Shown here: positions 35,936 to 48,082 of the stretch, one piece after another
Layout of the letters: each line of letters begins with the position of its first letter
How positions within the stretch are numbered: the stretch's first letter is position 1
Assembly: GCA_940671915.1 (NCBI GenBank)
Contig: CALNVZ010000174.1
Span: 25,018,409 to 25,082,408, forward strand
From: Paracentrotus lividus
Lineage: Eukaryota > Echinodermata > Echinoidea > Camarodonta > Echinidae
Direction: 5' to 3'
DNA: 64,000 nt
Program-made: the position numbers and the translations under genes
The notes under the pieces: generated by a model
The model's input: only the letters and a program-made list of their open reading frames with translations
The model's database searches: none
Told to the model about the DNA's origin: nothing

Positions 35936-36063
35936 AACAACTTGTCATGGCCTGTGCTCTTTTTCTGCTGGTGACCAACAGCCGGTGTCATGGCCAGATC
36001 ACGTCGAAGCTCCACTGCTGCTCCCCCTGGATCCATCCTTGAACTCCCTGCCGACTGCAGCAT
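35936..36063 (-). CDS. Pellino-type E3 ubiquitin ligase, first coding exon
   Basis: The minus strand opens with ATG at 36063 and runs 42 codons plus two nucleotides to a textbook donor (GTT then GTAAGT). The translation begins MLQSAGSSRMDPGGAAVELR and ends GHQQKKSTGHDKL. The frame upstream of the ATG is open back to a TGA without another Met, and an ACCAATCA (CCAAT-like) box lies about 45 bp upstream, suggesting a nearby transcription start. A second Met (MDPGG) could be used instead. Codon phase and strand fit the exon at 8288-8419. The peptide itself is not recognisable, which is normal for the variable N-terminus before the Pellino FHA-like domain. The link to that exon across 27.5 kb is inferred, not shown. 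Confidence 0.55.
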
Positions 36064-37917
36064 GTCTGATGATGATGATGAGGCTACAGCTACCTTGACT
36101 TGATTGGTCCACGTCTCACGGCACGCTCAGTCAATTCACACGAAAATCTCTTGCTTTAAATTCAAATACGATTAAATTTGAGGAAGAATTTTTAATTTGG
36201 GTTCCAAAGGCAAAGGTCCAAGAATGTTTGCGGTAATCTGGAAAAAACACCTTCGGTAATAGAATGTAGAATTGACGAGACAAGCGCTACGTACAGATTG
36301 GCCTTAGATCTACATGTAACTTAGACCTCCAGTCTCTACATGTATTACGTTAGAAGAGCGCTGTTCATACGGTATGTTCATACAGCACTCACTGAAGATG
36401 CGGTGTAGCCTAGTGGAAGTCGACTGGAAGCTACACCAGCCGGTCAGGCGCTGCAGCCAGGAGAACTCAAGAGTCTCAGTGCAGCGGCCAGCACAGATCG
36501 GCATTGATGATTTACATGCTTGTTTGCATCGAATTTCCGAGTTTTTCGCTCTTTTCTTTGTGAAAAGTACAAATAACAAATGAGTTTTACCTATTAGTGT
36601 ATCATTTGTCTGATTTGAAGGAAACAGATCTAAACGAAATTGCAATTAGTGTCCCTTTGTTGTTGACGTCGACGTCAATGATCTTTTTGTCAATTCTGAG
36701 AATTTGATTGAAATTCATAAGCGTTAAGCGCCCTCTTACGTTACAGTATACGAGGGTTTTCTCTGGTTTATCTGTTGATCCGCTGAATACATTCATTTCA
36801 TTTCATTTATTCAAACCTATATAACAGAGGCGGTGGAACCGGGGGGGGGGCAGGGGGCACAGTGCCCCCCCCCCCACTTTTTCATCCACCCTCAAAGCGC
36901 CCATTTTCGTTACTAAAAAGTGCCCTTTTACCATAAAAGAAACTTTTTAGACTTCTTGAAAGTCCCATGGACAATTCATTTGTTAAAAGGGCCAGGGGCA
37001 CTCTTGGTACTAAAAAATGCTTTTTTTTTTTTTTTTTCTTCACAATTTCTTTTTTTTTTAACCAAACATTTTCTGCTCGGTAGCCTATACATATATATAA
37101 TGGTGGAGGGGCTTCGGGCTACATCCCTCTAAACGTTTTTTATTATTATTTTTTTATGCCCCTTCTAGAGCTTATGTTTTTAAAAATCATTTAAAACAAG
37201 TAAATCTATTAGCAATCGGTATTTAGCTTTATCATTGGGGCAATTATTTCACAGTTTGCTTTATTTGTGTAATAAAACTTTAAAAGTTACTTAAACTTCA
37301 AAATGTACACTTTTAAGGGGGCACTTTTAATGTCTTAAAATCCAAAATTTTCCAGCTCGCCTATTTTCCGGCTATGTATGACAAGTTTGGAGCCAATATC
37401 CCCTGCTGGAGACAAAGTGTGAGGGGTTTTGTCGAAAATCAGACGCATTGGTGTAATTGTGCAGCCACGAGTGGAGGGGGGGGGGGGTTGGTGCCTGCAG
37501 CGCACAAAATCTTCCCAGCAAAAATGGGTCCCTGTTTTAATTTTTCTAGCGTTCCATATTATATATAATTTTATACCAGAATTTATCAATCCAAATTACT
37601 TCAATTCGGTAACTAATTTAATCATTGGAGTATATTGGTATATAGGGCACAATTAATTATTGTATAGCTCAAAATTATTGATAATGACAATGCATAATTA
37701 ACTCCAAGCATTAGCTCAAAATTTTGCTCTCGCATTACTTTTTCAGTACTAAAAGAACGAATAAAAAAGTAAAAATAAACCAACAAAGCCACAAAGATTC
37801 TGAACAGCATACCATATAGTCAATTAAAATACAATGTGATTTTGATTTTGATGCCCCCAATGGTGGATCCAGAAAGGTACATCCTATTTTTTCCCCGCTA
37901 CACCTACCTGGCGAGCC
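36064..37917. other. Upstream flank of the Pellino gene with repeat fragments
   Basis: It contains the probable promoter (CCAAT-like box near 36110), a region at 36300-36650 open on both strands without splice support, a reverse-strand retroelement tail at about 36790-36825 (CATTTCATTTCATTTATTCA), and a poly-G/poly-C fragment at 36827-36880 starting CAGAGGCGGTGGAACCGG that resembles a hAT-type end. There are poly-T runs at 37020-37037 and a G run near 37480. Confidence 0.4.
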
Positions 37918-37921
37918 AAAA

Positions 37922-40900
37922 GGGGGCACACGAGTAAATAGACGCCCATAGGCTCACGTGTTAAATTAACGCTCTTCAAAAACAGACATTCCAAAATTCT
38001 GTCGAGCGATGGATATCGTTTTAATTATCACAGCAAAGTTTAAAATTTAAAGGACTCGTAGTTAAGGGACTTTATAGAAAATTTTGTCAGCTCAAACAAA
38101 AATGAAGATCCTTGAGCGAGACTATGACAAAGAGACGACTTTTGTACGCGTGATTTAGTAGATGTACGAAATTGCGAAAAAGATTCCTAAAAAATACGCC
38201 AAAGTGCCCAATCTTCAACTAAATGGTAAATTATGAAAGAGTAGGACTTATAGCACATATTATTCATTAAACAGCAACATAAAACCATTAAATTATTTTA
38301 TATGACCATTTTCCATCAATAAAAATGACCTCATCTTTGGTACGCCTTCCCAAAAACCTTGCGTGCATATCATTTACTCGTGTGTACCCTATAGTGGGGG
38401 TCATATTTAAAAAATATTGTATTTTTTGTGTTTTAATGTAAAGAGTTTGATCAACTGATAAAACTGATACCAAGCATTCCTTGTAATAAGCAAGGAATTT
38501 GCAAAACAGGAGTTGAAAAACAGACCCCGTGCCGACCCCAATTAACGCGCAATAACAGCAATCTTGTTGAAAAATAATATTTGGGGTCGGGGCGCGATCC
38601 GGATGCCAAAGGATGCCGAAACTGGCAAGCTAGTTATTGGTTTAACAAGCAGGTGCGATCAAAATTAGTGTTTTCATCTTTATAAAGAGGCCCCCCCCCT
38701 CTGTCTATCTTTCTACCATAGCCCCCCCCCCGATTAAAAGCAGGAATGTGGAACTGAATACAACAACGACTCCCCCCCCCCCGTGCTTGCTCTTTATTTT
38801 GTCACGTCGACGCTCACATAAATAAAAAATAACGGGCAGAGGTTTATACAGAGCTAAAGTTCTTATTTGTCTTTTTATTTGACGGTTGATATACGGAAGC
38901 ACCGAAAATGATTATTAAATCCACTGAGTGTACTAAATGTCCGAGTTTCTAGTCTATAAAACGTTCTCCGAGCATTGCCGAGTAAGTTTTGACGATTTCA
39001 GAGACAGAAGAACCCCCCTTACAACGTTAATCTAGCCTCCGCTAAAGTGGGGGTCATATTAAAAAATATTGTATTTTTTGTGTTTAATGTAAAGAGTTTG
39101 ATCAACTGATAAAACTGATACCAAGCATTCCTTGTATAAGCAAGGAATTTGCAAACAGGAGTTGAAAAACAGACCCGTGCCGACCCCAATTAACGCGCAA
39201 TAACAGCAATCTTGTTGAAAAATAATATTTGGGGTCCGGGGCGCGATCCCGGATGCCAAAGGATGCCGAAACTGGCAAGCTAGTTATTGGTTTACAAGCA
39301 GGTCGATCAAAATTAGTGTTTTCATCTTTATAAAGAGGCCCCCCCCTCTGTCTATCTTTCTACCATAGCCCCCCCCCCCGATTAAAAGCAGGAATGTGGA
39401 ACTGAATACAACAACGACTCCCCCCCCCCCGTGCTTGCTCTTTATTTTGTCACGTCGACGCTCACATAAATAAAAAATAACGGGCAGAGGTTTATACAGA
39501 GCTAAAGTTCTTATTTTGTCTTTTTATTTGACGGTGATATACGGAAGCACCGAAAATGATTATTAAATCCACTGAGTGTACTAAATGTCCGAGTTTCTAG
39601 TCTATAAAACGTTCTCCGAGCATTGCCGAGTAAGTTTTGACGATTTCAGAGACAGAAGACACCCCCCTTACAACGTTAATCTAGCCTCCGCTAAAGTGGG
39701 GGTCATATTTAAAAAATATTGTATTTTTTGTGTTTAATGTAAAGAGTTTGATCAACTGATAAAACTGATACCAAGCATTCCTTGTATAAGCAAGGAATTT
39801 GCAAACAGGAGTTGAAAAACAGACCCCGTGCCGACCCCAATTAACGCGCAATAACAGCAATCTTGTTGAAAATAATATTTGGGGTCCGGGGCGCGATCCC
39901 GGATGCCAAAGGATGCCGAAACTGGCAAGCTAGTTATTGGTTTACAAGCAGGTCGATCAAAATAGTGTTTTCATCTTTATAAAAGAGGCCCCCCCCCCTC
40001 TGTCTATCTTTCTACCATAGCCCCCCCCGATTAAAAGCAGGAATGTGGAATGAATACAACAACGATCCCCCCCCCCCCCCGTGCTTCTGCCTTTATTTTG
40101 TCACGTCGACGCTCACATAAAATAAAAATAACGGGCAGAGGTTTATACAGAGCTAAAATTCTTATTTTGTCTTTTTATTTGACGGTTGATATACGGAAGC
40201 ACCGAAAATGATTATTAAATCCACTGAGTGTACTAAATGTCCGAGTTTCTAGTCTATAAAACGTTCTCCGAGCATTGCCGAGTAAGTTTTGACGATTTCA
40301 GAGACAGAAGACACCCCCTTACAACGTTAATCTAGCCTCCGCTAAAGGGGGCACACGAGTAAATAGACGCCCATAGGCTCACGTTGTTAAATTAACGCTC
40401 TTCAAAAACAGACATTCCAAAATTCTGTCGATGGATATCGTTTTAATTATCACAGGCAAGTTAAAATTTAAAGGACTCGTAGTTAAGGGACTTATAGAAA
40501 ATTTTGTCAGCTCAAACAAAAATAAAAGAATCCTTGAGCGAGACTATGACAAAAGAGACGACTTTTGTACGCGTGATTTAGTAGATGTACGAAATTGCGA
40601 AAAAAGATTCCTAAAAAATACGCCAAAGTGCCCAATCTTCAACTAAATGGTAAATTATGAAAGAGTAGGACTTATAGCACATATTTATTCATTAAACAGC
40701 AACATAAAACCATTAAATTATTTTATATGACCATTTTCCATCAATATAAAAATGACCTCATCTTTGGTACGCCTTCCAAAAAACCTTGCGTGCATATCAT
40801 TTACTCGTGTGTACCCTATAGTGGGGGTCATATTTAAAAAATATGATTTTTTTTTGTGTTTAATGTAAAGAGTTTGATCAACTGATAAAACTGATAACCA

Positions 40901-41939
40901 AGCATTCCTTGTATAAGCAAGGAATTTGCAAACAGGAGTTGAAAAACAGACCCCGTGCCGACCCCAATTAACGCGCAATAACAGCAATCTTGTTGAAAAA
41001 TAATATTTGGGGTCCGGGGCGCGATCCCGGATGCCAAAGGATGCCGAAACTGGCAAGCTAGTTATTGGTTTACAAGCAGGTCGATCAAAATTAGTGTTTT
41101 CATCTTTATAAAGAGGCGCCCCCCCCCTCTGTCTATCTTTCTACCATAGCCCCCCCCCGATTAAAAGCAGGAATGTGGAACTGAATACAACAACGACTCC
41201 CCCCCCCCCCCGTGCTTGCTCTTTATTTTGTCACGTCGACGCTCACATAAATAAAAAATAACGGGCAGAGGTTTATACAGAGCTAAAGTTCTTATTTTGT
41301 CTTTTATTTGACGGTTGATATACGGAGCACCGAAATGATTATTAAATCCACTGAGTGTACTAAATGTCCGAGTTTCTAGTCTAATAAACGTTCTCGAGCA
41401 TTGCCGAGTAAGTTTTGACGATTTCAGAGACAGAAGACACCCCCCTTACAACGTTAATCTAGCCTCCGCTAAAGGGGGCACACGAGTAAATAGACGCCCA
41501 TAGGCTCACGTGTTAAATTAACGCTCTTCAAAAACAGACATTCCAAAATTCTGTCGATGGATATCGTTTTAATTATCACAGCAAGTTAAAATTTAAAGGA
41601 CTCGTAGTTAAGGGACTTATAGAAAATTTTGTCAGCTCAAACAAAAATCAAGAATCCTTGAGCGAGACTATGACAAAAAGAGACGACTTTTGTACGCGTG
41701 ATTTAGTAGATGTACGAAATTGCGAAAAAGATTCCTAAAAAATACGCCAAAGTGCCCAATCTTCAACTAAATGGTAAATTATGAAAGAGTAGGACTTATA
41801 GCACATATTTATTCATTAAACAGCAACATAAAACCATTAAATTATTTTATATGACCATTTTCCATCAATAAAAATGACCTCATCTTGGGTACGCCTTCCC
41901 AAAAAACCTTGCGTGCATATCATTTACTCGTGTGTACCC
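37922..41939. repeat. Composite tandem array of two modules, order A-B-B-B-A-B-A
   Basis: Module A (about 470 bp) lies at 37922-38389, 40347-40815 and 41474-41939. Module B (about 650 bp) lies at 38395-39047, 39048-39696, 39697-40346 and 40822-41473. A starts GGGGGCACACGAGTAAAT and ends ATTTACTCGTGTGTACCC, so each A has near-inverted termini. B starts TGGGGGTCATATTTAAAA and ends CCTCCGCTAAAG. Copies are nearly identical, and most differences are homopolymer lengths, especially C runs. AAAA lies at both outer edges, a weak possible 4-bp target duplication. The minus-strand frames across A/B junctions (for example 40718-41056) have no domain resemblance. Either a repeat-bearing mobile element or a young satellite would fit. 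Confidence 0.75.
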
Positions 41940-42039
41940 AAAAGGTACACTCAATTTTTTTTTCACGTGACGCTGGCCGAGTGATAAGCGGGGGGGGGGG
42001 GGTTGAAATTTTCTTCGGGCTTCAGCAACCAAAAGGTCA

Positions 42040-42300
42040 TAGGCTATTTCCATCAATATAGTTGGCGAAAGTTATGAGGAAAACAGTTTTCTTAACAAAT
42101 AAAGTGAAAATTTATCACAAAACAATATAAAAAAATGCATGGCAAGTTGTACACCTATGACATCACAGTTTTGTGACTGTATAGCGATCAATTTTTTGTG
42201 CATCGTAAAGATATTCATAACTTTCTTATTATTAGTCCGATTTTCTCAAACTTTTTTTTATTGTTTTTTCGGATTATTCTGCTTTTTAAGAAGGTGTCCT
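42040..42300. repeat. Dispersed repeat, copy 1 of a diverged pair
   Basis: CATCAATATAGTTGG, then GTTATGAGGAAAAC, TGCATGGCAAGTTGT and ATAGCGATCAATTTTTTG occur in the same order at about 44470-44700 with roughly 75-80% similarity by eye. The pair brackets the minisatellite and the family C element. The same pair appears at 45830-46080 and 48275-48530 in the duplicate. No ends were defined. Confidence 0.6.
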
Positions 42301-42392
42301 CGGCATGCGCGTATTTTTTTTTTTTTTTTTTTTTTTAATTTTGTATTTAATTTTTTTTTTTTGTGGGGGGGGGGGGCTTTACGGGCACGAAA

Positions 42393-42447
42393 GGGCGCCA
42401 AAATGACCTCAAAGGGGCGCCAAATAGACCTTAGGGGGCGCCAAATC
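42393..42447. repeat. Three copies of GGGCGCCAAA
   Basis: GGGCGCCAAA occurs three times at about 20-24 bp spacing between a poly-G run (about 42364-42376) and a poly-A run (about 42452-42470). It is duplicated at about 46190-46235. Confidence 0.7.
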
Positions 42448-42530
42448 GAGCAAAAAAAAAAAAAAAAAAAACGAAAAATTGACATGATTTGAGCCGATTG
42501 ACATTTTAAACCTACCCCTACAGCTGATGG

Positions 42531-42976
42531 GGAGGGTCCACGAGTCCTCGGTGCCACGAGTCCTACGTCCCACGAGACCTCTGTCCCACGAGTCCTACGT
42601 CCACAAGGCCGAATATTTTCCCACGAGTCCTACGTCCCACGAGAACCTACGCCACGAGTCCTACGTCCCACGAGGCCGAGTATTTTTCCCACGAGTCCTC
42701 GGCCCCACGAGTCCTACGTCCCACGAGTCCTACGTCCCACGAGACCTACGTCCCACGAGGCCGAGTATTTTCCCACGAGTCCAACGTCCACGAGGAGGAC
42801 TCGTGGGACGTAGGACTCGTGGGACGTAGGTCTCGTGGGACGTAGGACTCGTGGGACGTAGGACTCGTGAGACCGAGGACTAGTGGGAAAATTCTCGCCT
42901 CGTGGGACGTAGGACTCGTGGGACGTAGGTCTCGTGGGACGTAGGACTCGTGGGACCAAGGACTCGTGGGAAGACC
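42531..42976. repeat. Minisatellite that turns round on itself (inverted array)
   Basis: From 42539 to about 42795 the unit CCACGAGTCCTACGTC repeats with variants (GACCTACG, GCCGAGTATTTTC). From about 42800 to 42970 the same unit runs in reverse (GACGTAGGACTCGTGG). The switch is at GTCCACGAGGAGGACTCGTG. The whole could fold into a long hairpin. Frames reading repeated SHESYVPR come from the 16-bp unit and are not genes. Confidence 0.8.
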
Positions 42977-42989
42977 CCCAGCTGATATA

Positions 42990-44278
42990 GGGTACATGCA
43001 GGTAATATGGGCCCCTAAGCTCATTTCCCTAATTTGCATAAAATGACAAAATGACACACAGTCTAATCTTTATTATAATGAATCAATAACTACTGCTCTA
43101 ACTTTTATTGTGAAGAAAAACAATTACACCACCCCCTGTCTGCAATATTCAAATATTGACGTCATTACCAAAGTGCCCATATTACCTGCATGCAGGTAAT
43201 ATGGGCACATGTATTTAATGTATGTTTTAAAAACTACAATGTCTCTACCATGTCTGGAATTTGCTTAAAATGTTGAAAATCATTAACTTTAAGATATCAT
43301 TTGAAATTATGAGACCCTTCAGTAATAACTTTGACTATATATTTCATTGTTTTGTATTTTGTATATTATTTTATTTTTTAAAAATATCATTTAAATATTA
43401 TTTTCATTAACAAGTCAATATAGGCCTAAAATAAGTTATTTATATTAATTATATACTGTGAATATACCCAAAAAATCGTAGCAAAGAGATTGATGCCTCA
43501 TCCCAATACTAAGTACCAGAATCATTTCCGCCATTTTGGATGGCCCATATTACCTGCACTAATGTTGCTGTGTCAGGCAAGCATTTAATGCAACATTGCA
43601 CCCCTTCACTACAACAAATTGACCTGTAAACGCTAGTATGATCAAAATGAAACTATAAGCTTACTAAATATACAAAACAATTAGGGTTACCCCCTCAAAC
43701 ACTCTTTCACCTTCACATTATGTGAAATGTCAAATTTTACATCAGGGTAAAAAAATGCCGTAAGTTTTATCTACCTTGTTGGTTTTCAGCAATTTTCTCA
43801 GAGAAATTTCGGCATCAGATGCTCTCACGACGATATATTTTCGTATACAGTACGCCTCACTATTACCATTGCGTAAAAAAAGTTATGTTAATGCACATTC
43901 TTCAGTTACTCCTATTTATATATCTTTGTATTTATTTATTTCTTTATGTATTTTTATACATCATTTTCACAAAGGAGCCTATAATGTAACAAGCTTAGCT
44001 TTTAACTTAGGCTCCTTCATATTTCTTTCTACTGATGTCATTTGTTTTATGATTTATCAAATAATGTATGGTATTGAAATGACATATAATTGTTGTTTTC
44101 ATTGTTTGATTGGAATATGTAAATAAAAACTGAACTGATCTGAACTGAACTGAACTGAACTGATATGAACAACATTATAGTGCTCACACCGGTCACCGGT
44201 CACCGGTCGACGGTCACGACATGATTTGCTTCAGGTGGCCCATATTATACCGCTGGCCCATATTACCTGCATGTACCC
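42990..44278. mobile_element. Family C element, copy 1 (TA target, AGGTAATATGGG motif array)
   Basis: The left end GGGTACATGCAGGTAATATG mirrors the right end CATATTACCTGCATGTACCC. TA lies at both edges (42988-42989 and 44279-44280). The motif GGTAATATGGG, in either orientation, occurs at about 43000, 43175 and 43191 (back to back), 43542, 44237 and 44255. A retroelement tail is inserted at 43852-44163. No transposase frame is present; the 116-codon frame at 43776-44126 is accidental. Confidence 0.8.
43852..44163 (+). mobile_element. 5'-truncated LINE-type 3' end inserted in family C copy 1
   Basis: The segment is absent from family C copy 3, where CGTATACAGT runs straight into TCATATGAACAACATTA. 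It contains a stem GGAGCCT and AGGCTCC around AAGCTTAGCTT, then AATAAAAACTGAAC and a (TGAAC)n tail. A 3' hairpin followed by a pentanucleotide tail is what I would expect of a CR1/L2-like LINE end. No reverse transcriptase is included. Its counterpart in the duplicate is 47654-47965. Confidence 0.65.
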
Positions 44279-44891
44279 TATGCTATTGCATCTATACATA
44301 TATTGTAAAGTCAGCACCCCATCTAGAAATACAAAAAAAAAAAAATTAAAATAGGATTTCAATATGGAACAAAGATATTCATGAATGCTGAATTTCATGA
44401 AAAATATCACTTTTTCTTTGAAATGTCATTACAATTCTCATTTTATGAAAATGCATAGATGCAATAACATATTGCCATCAATATATCTTGGTAAAAGTTA
44501 TGAGGAAAACGGTTTCTTAACAAAATAAAGTAAAAATTATCATAAAACAATATTTTAAAAATGCATGGCAAGTTGTGCCCCTAGTGACATTACAGATGTT
44601 GCCGATTTTGGTATATAGCGATCAATTTTTTGTATATCATAAATTTATAACTTTTGTGTTATTAGTCCGATTTTCTTCAAACTTTTTAAAATCTGTTTTT
44701 CTAATTTTCTGCTTTTTATACAAGCAACTTATTTTTGGTCCAGACCTTCCTTTAAAAGCAAAGCTTGTGAGCTGGGTTCACAAGTTATGAATGAAAATAA
44801 TTATGATAAATTACAAAAAAAATAAATAAAAAAATATTGAATACTCAAATATTATTCTGCAAACAATCTTTTAAAAAGGAACGCCTATATA

Positions 44892-45339
44892 AAGTGAGTC
44901 CCAAAAGAACTATACACATTTGACAAGGCTACGAAATTAAAAAATATATGATTCTTGGGGAATAAGTATGGATTTTTATAAAGCTCATATCCTCAACTGA
45001 CATTATGACACAAAAAAAAATCCGAAAATAATGCATTCTTCAGTGAACAATGTCCACTTTTATGAAGGACACAAAAAACAACCTGCGCAGGAATTCGTTA
45101 ATCATTTATCCCCTGAGTATGGCATGCCAAAAAGGATCCAAGAAATAATGGAATAAATCGGCTAACAAAGACAAAACTAAACTGAAATCAGAGCAAAAAT
45201 CAATGATATGAAAACAAAACGGTGAAAAACTACATTTTGCATAGGGTACATGCAGGTAATATGGGACAGCAGGTAATATGGGACACCTGAAGCAAATCAT
45301 GTCGTGACCGTCGACCGGTGACCGATGACCGGTGTGAGC
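44892..45339. mobile_element. Family E mariner-like element, left part, cut by the assembly gap
   Basis: It starts AAGTGAGTCCCAAAAGAAC after a TA, matching the family E terminus. It is interrupted at 45244 by an inserted family C element that runs into the gap. It is the same locus copy as 48699 in the right duplicate. Confidence 0.7.
45244..45339. mobile_element. Family C element, start only, cut by the assembly gap
   Basis: GGGTACATGCAGGTAATATG and the following bases equal the start of the inverted copy at 49051. It ends at the N run. Confidence 0.75.
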
Positions 45340-45364
45340 NNNNNNNNNNNNNNNNNNNNNNNNN
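45340..45364. other. Assembly gap of 25 N
   Basis: Unbroken run of 25 N. The sequence before it is homologous to the end of the right-hand copy (49146), and the sequence after it is homologous to about 41580. Confidence 0.98.
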
Positions 45365-46320
45365 CAAAGTTAAAAATTTAAAGGACTCGTAGTTAAGGGA
45401 CTTATAGAAAATTTTGTCAGCTCAAACAAAAATCAAGAATCCTTGAGCGAGACTATGACAAAAGAGACGACTTTTGTACGCGTGATTTAGTAGATGTACG
45501 AAATTGCGAAAAAGATTCCTAAAAAATACGCCAAAGTGCCCAATCTTCAACTAAATGGTAAATTATGAAAAGAGTAGGACTTATAGCACATATTTATTCA
45601 TTAAACAGCAACATAAAACCATTAAATTATTTTATATGACCATTTTCCATCAATAAAAATGACCTCATCTTGGGTACGCCTTCCCAAAAAACCTTGCGTG
45701 CATATCATTTACTCGTGTGTACCCAAAAGGTACACTCAATTTTTTTTTCACGTGACGCTGGCCGAGTGATAAGCGGGGGGGGGGGGGGGTTGAAATTTTC
45801 TTCGGGCTTCAGCCAACCAAAAGTCATAGGCTATTTCCATCAATATAGTTGGGAAAGTTATGAGGAAAACAGTTTTCTTAACAAATAAAGTGAAAATTTA
45901 TCACAAAACAATATAAAAAAATGCATGGCAATTGTACACCTATGACATCACAGTTTTGTGACTGTATAGCGATCAATTTTTTGTGCATCGTAAAGATATT
46001 CATAACTTTCTTATTATTAGTCCGATTTTCTTCAAACTTTTTTTTATTGTTTTTTCGGATTATTCTGCTTTTTAAGAAGGTGTCCTCGGCATGCGCGTAT
46101 TTTTTTTTTTTTTTTTTTTTTTAATTTTGTATTTAATTTTTTTTTTTTTGTGGGGGGGGGGGCTTTACGGGCACGAAAGGGCGCCAAAATGACCTCAAAG
46201 GGGCGCCAAATAGACCTTAGGGGGCGCCAAATCGAGCAAAAAAAAAAAAAAAAAAAAACGAAAAATTGACATGATTTGAGCCGATTGACATTTTAAACCT
46301 ACCCCTACAGCTGATGGGGA

Positions 46321-46772
46321 GGGTCCACGAGTCCTCGGTGCCACGAGTCCTACGTCCCACGAGACCTCTGTCCCACGAGTCCTACGTCCCACAAGGCCGA
46401 ATTATTTCCCACGAGTCCTACGTTCCCACGAGACCTACGCCACGAGTCCTACGTCCCACGAGGCCGAGTATTTTTCCCACGAGTCCTCGGCCCCACGAGT
46501 CCTACGTCCCACGAGTCCTACGTCCCACGAGACCTACGTCCCACGAGGCCGAGTATTTTCCCACGAGTCCAACGTCCACGAGGAGGACTCGTGGGACGTA
46601 GGACTCGTGGGACGTAGGTCTCGTGGGACGTAGGACTCGTGGGACGTAGGACTCGTGAGACACGACTAGTGGGGAAAAACGTGGACTCGTACGTAGGCTC
46701 GTGGACGTAGACTCGTGGGACGTAGGTCTCGTGGGACGTAGGACTCGTGGGACCAAGGACTCGTGGGAAGAC
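46321..46772. repeat. Inverted minisatellite, duplicate copy
   Basis: Same organisation as 42531-42976, but the stretch around 46660-46710 is rearranged (ACACGACTAGTGGGG and a run of shortened units). This is the largest difference between the two duplicate segments. Confidence 0.8.
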
Positions 46773-46796
46773 CCCCAGCTGATATAGGGTACATGC

Positions 46797-48082
46797 AGGT
46801 AATATGGGCCCCCTAAGCTCATTTCCCTAATTTGCATAAAATGACAAAATGACACACAGTCTAATCTTTATTTATATGAATCAATAACTACTGCTCTAAC
46901 TTTTATTGTGAAGAAAAACAATTATCACCAACCCCCCTGTCTGCAATATTCAAATATTGACGTCATTACCAAAGTGCCCATATTACCTGCATGCAGGTAA
47001 TATGGGCACATGTATTTAATGTATGTTTTAAAAACTACAATGTCTCTACCATGTCTGGAATTTGCTTAAAATGTTGAAAATCATTAACTTTAAGATATCA
47101 TTTGAAATTATGAGACCCTTCAGTAAATACTTTGACTATATATTTCATTGTTTTGTATTTTGTATATTATTTTATTTTTTAAAAATATCATTTAAATATT
47201 ATTTTCATTATACAAGTCAATATAGGCCTAAAATAAGTTATTTATATTAATTATATACTGTGAATATACCCAAAAAATCGTAGCAAAGAGATTGATGCCT
47301 CATCCCAATACTAAGTACCAGAATCATTTCCGCCATTTTGGATGGCCCATATTACCTGCACTAATGTTGCTGTGTCAGGCAAGCATTTAATGCAACATTG
47401 CACCCCTTCACTACAACAAATTGACCTGTAAACGCTAGTATGATCAAAATGAAACTATAAGCTTACTAAATATACAAAACAATTGAGGTTACCCCCTCAA
47501 ACACTCTTTCACCTTCACATTATGTGAAATGTCAAATTTTACATCAGGGTAAAAAAATGCCGTAAGTTTTATCTACCTTGTTGGTTTTCAGCAATTTTCT
47601 CAGAGAAATTTCGGCATCAGATGCTCTCACGACGATATATTTTCGTATACAGTACGCCTCACTATTACCATTGCGTAAAAAAAAGTTATGTTAATGCACA
47701 TTCTTCAGTTACTCCTATTTATATATCTTTGTATTTATTTATTTCTTTATGTATTTTTATACATCATTTTCACAAAGGAGCCTATAATGTAACAAGCTTA
47801 GCTTTTAACTTAGGCTCCTTCATATTTCTTTCTACTGATGTCATTTGTTTTATGATTTATCAAATAATGTATGGTATTGAAATGACATATAATTGTTGTT
47901 TTCATTGTTTGATTGGAATATGTAAATAAAAACTGAACTGATCTGAACTGAACTGAACTGAACTGATATGAACAACATTATAGTGCTCACACCGGTCACC
48001 GGTCACCGGTCGACGGTCACGACATGATTTGCTTCAGGTGGCCCATATTATACCTGCTGGCCCATATTACCTGCATGTACCC
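46797..48082. mobile_element. Family C element, duplicate of copy 1
   Basis: Carries the same termini, TA edges and LINE-tail insert (47654-47965) as 42990-44278. Confidence 0.8.

Larger units (their letters stand above)
41580..45339. repeat. Left copy of a 3.8 kb near-identical duplication
   Basis: This segment is repeated in the same order and orientation at 45365-49146, with scattered one-base indels and one altered minisatellite stretch. It ends exactly at an N gap, and the right copy starts exactly after it. This looks like two overlapping contigs or haplotypes placed in series. Confidence 0.85.

Noticed and set aside
36393-36450. GCGGTGTAGCCTAGTGG looks like a tRNA/SINE A box
   Set aside because: No convincing B box at the right distance and no cloverleaf; not called a tRNA or SINE.
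40718-41056. 112-codon minus frame and relatives in the A/B array
   Set aside because: Runs across the module junction and differs in frame between near-identical copies because of homopolymer indels; no recognisable domain.
42527-42959. Open frames encoding repeated SHESYVPR on both strands, also at 46314-46855
   Set aside because: They are produced by the 16-bp minisatellite unit and its inverse; there is no splice signal or domain.
43776-44126. 116-codon plus-strand frame (and 47621-47929)
   Set aside because: It spans the junction of a family C element and an inserted LINE 3' end that includes its hairpin and AATAAA region; non-coding.
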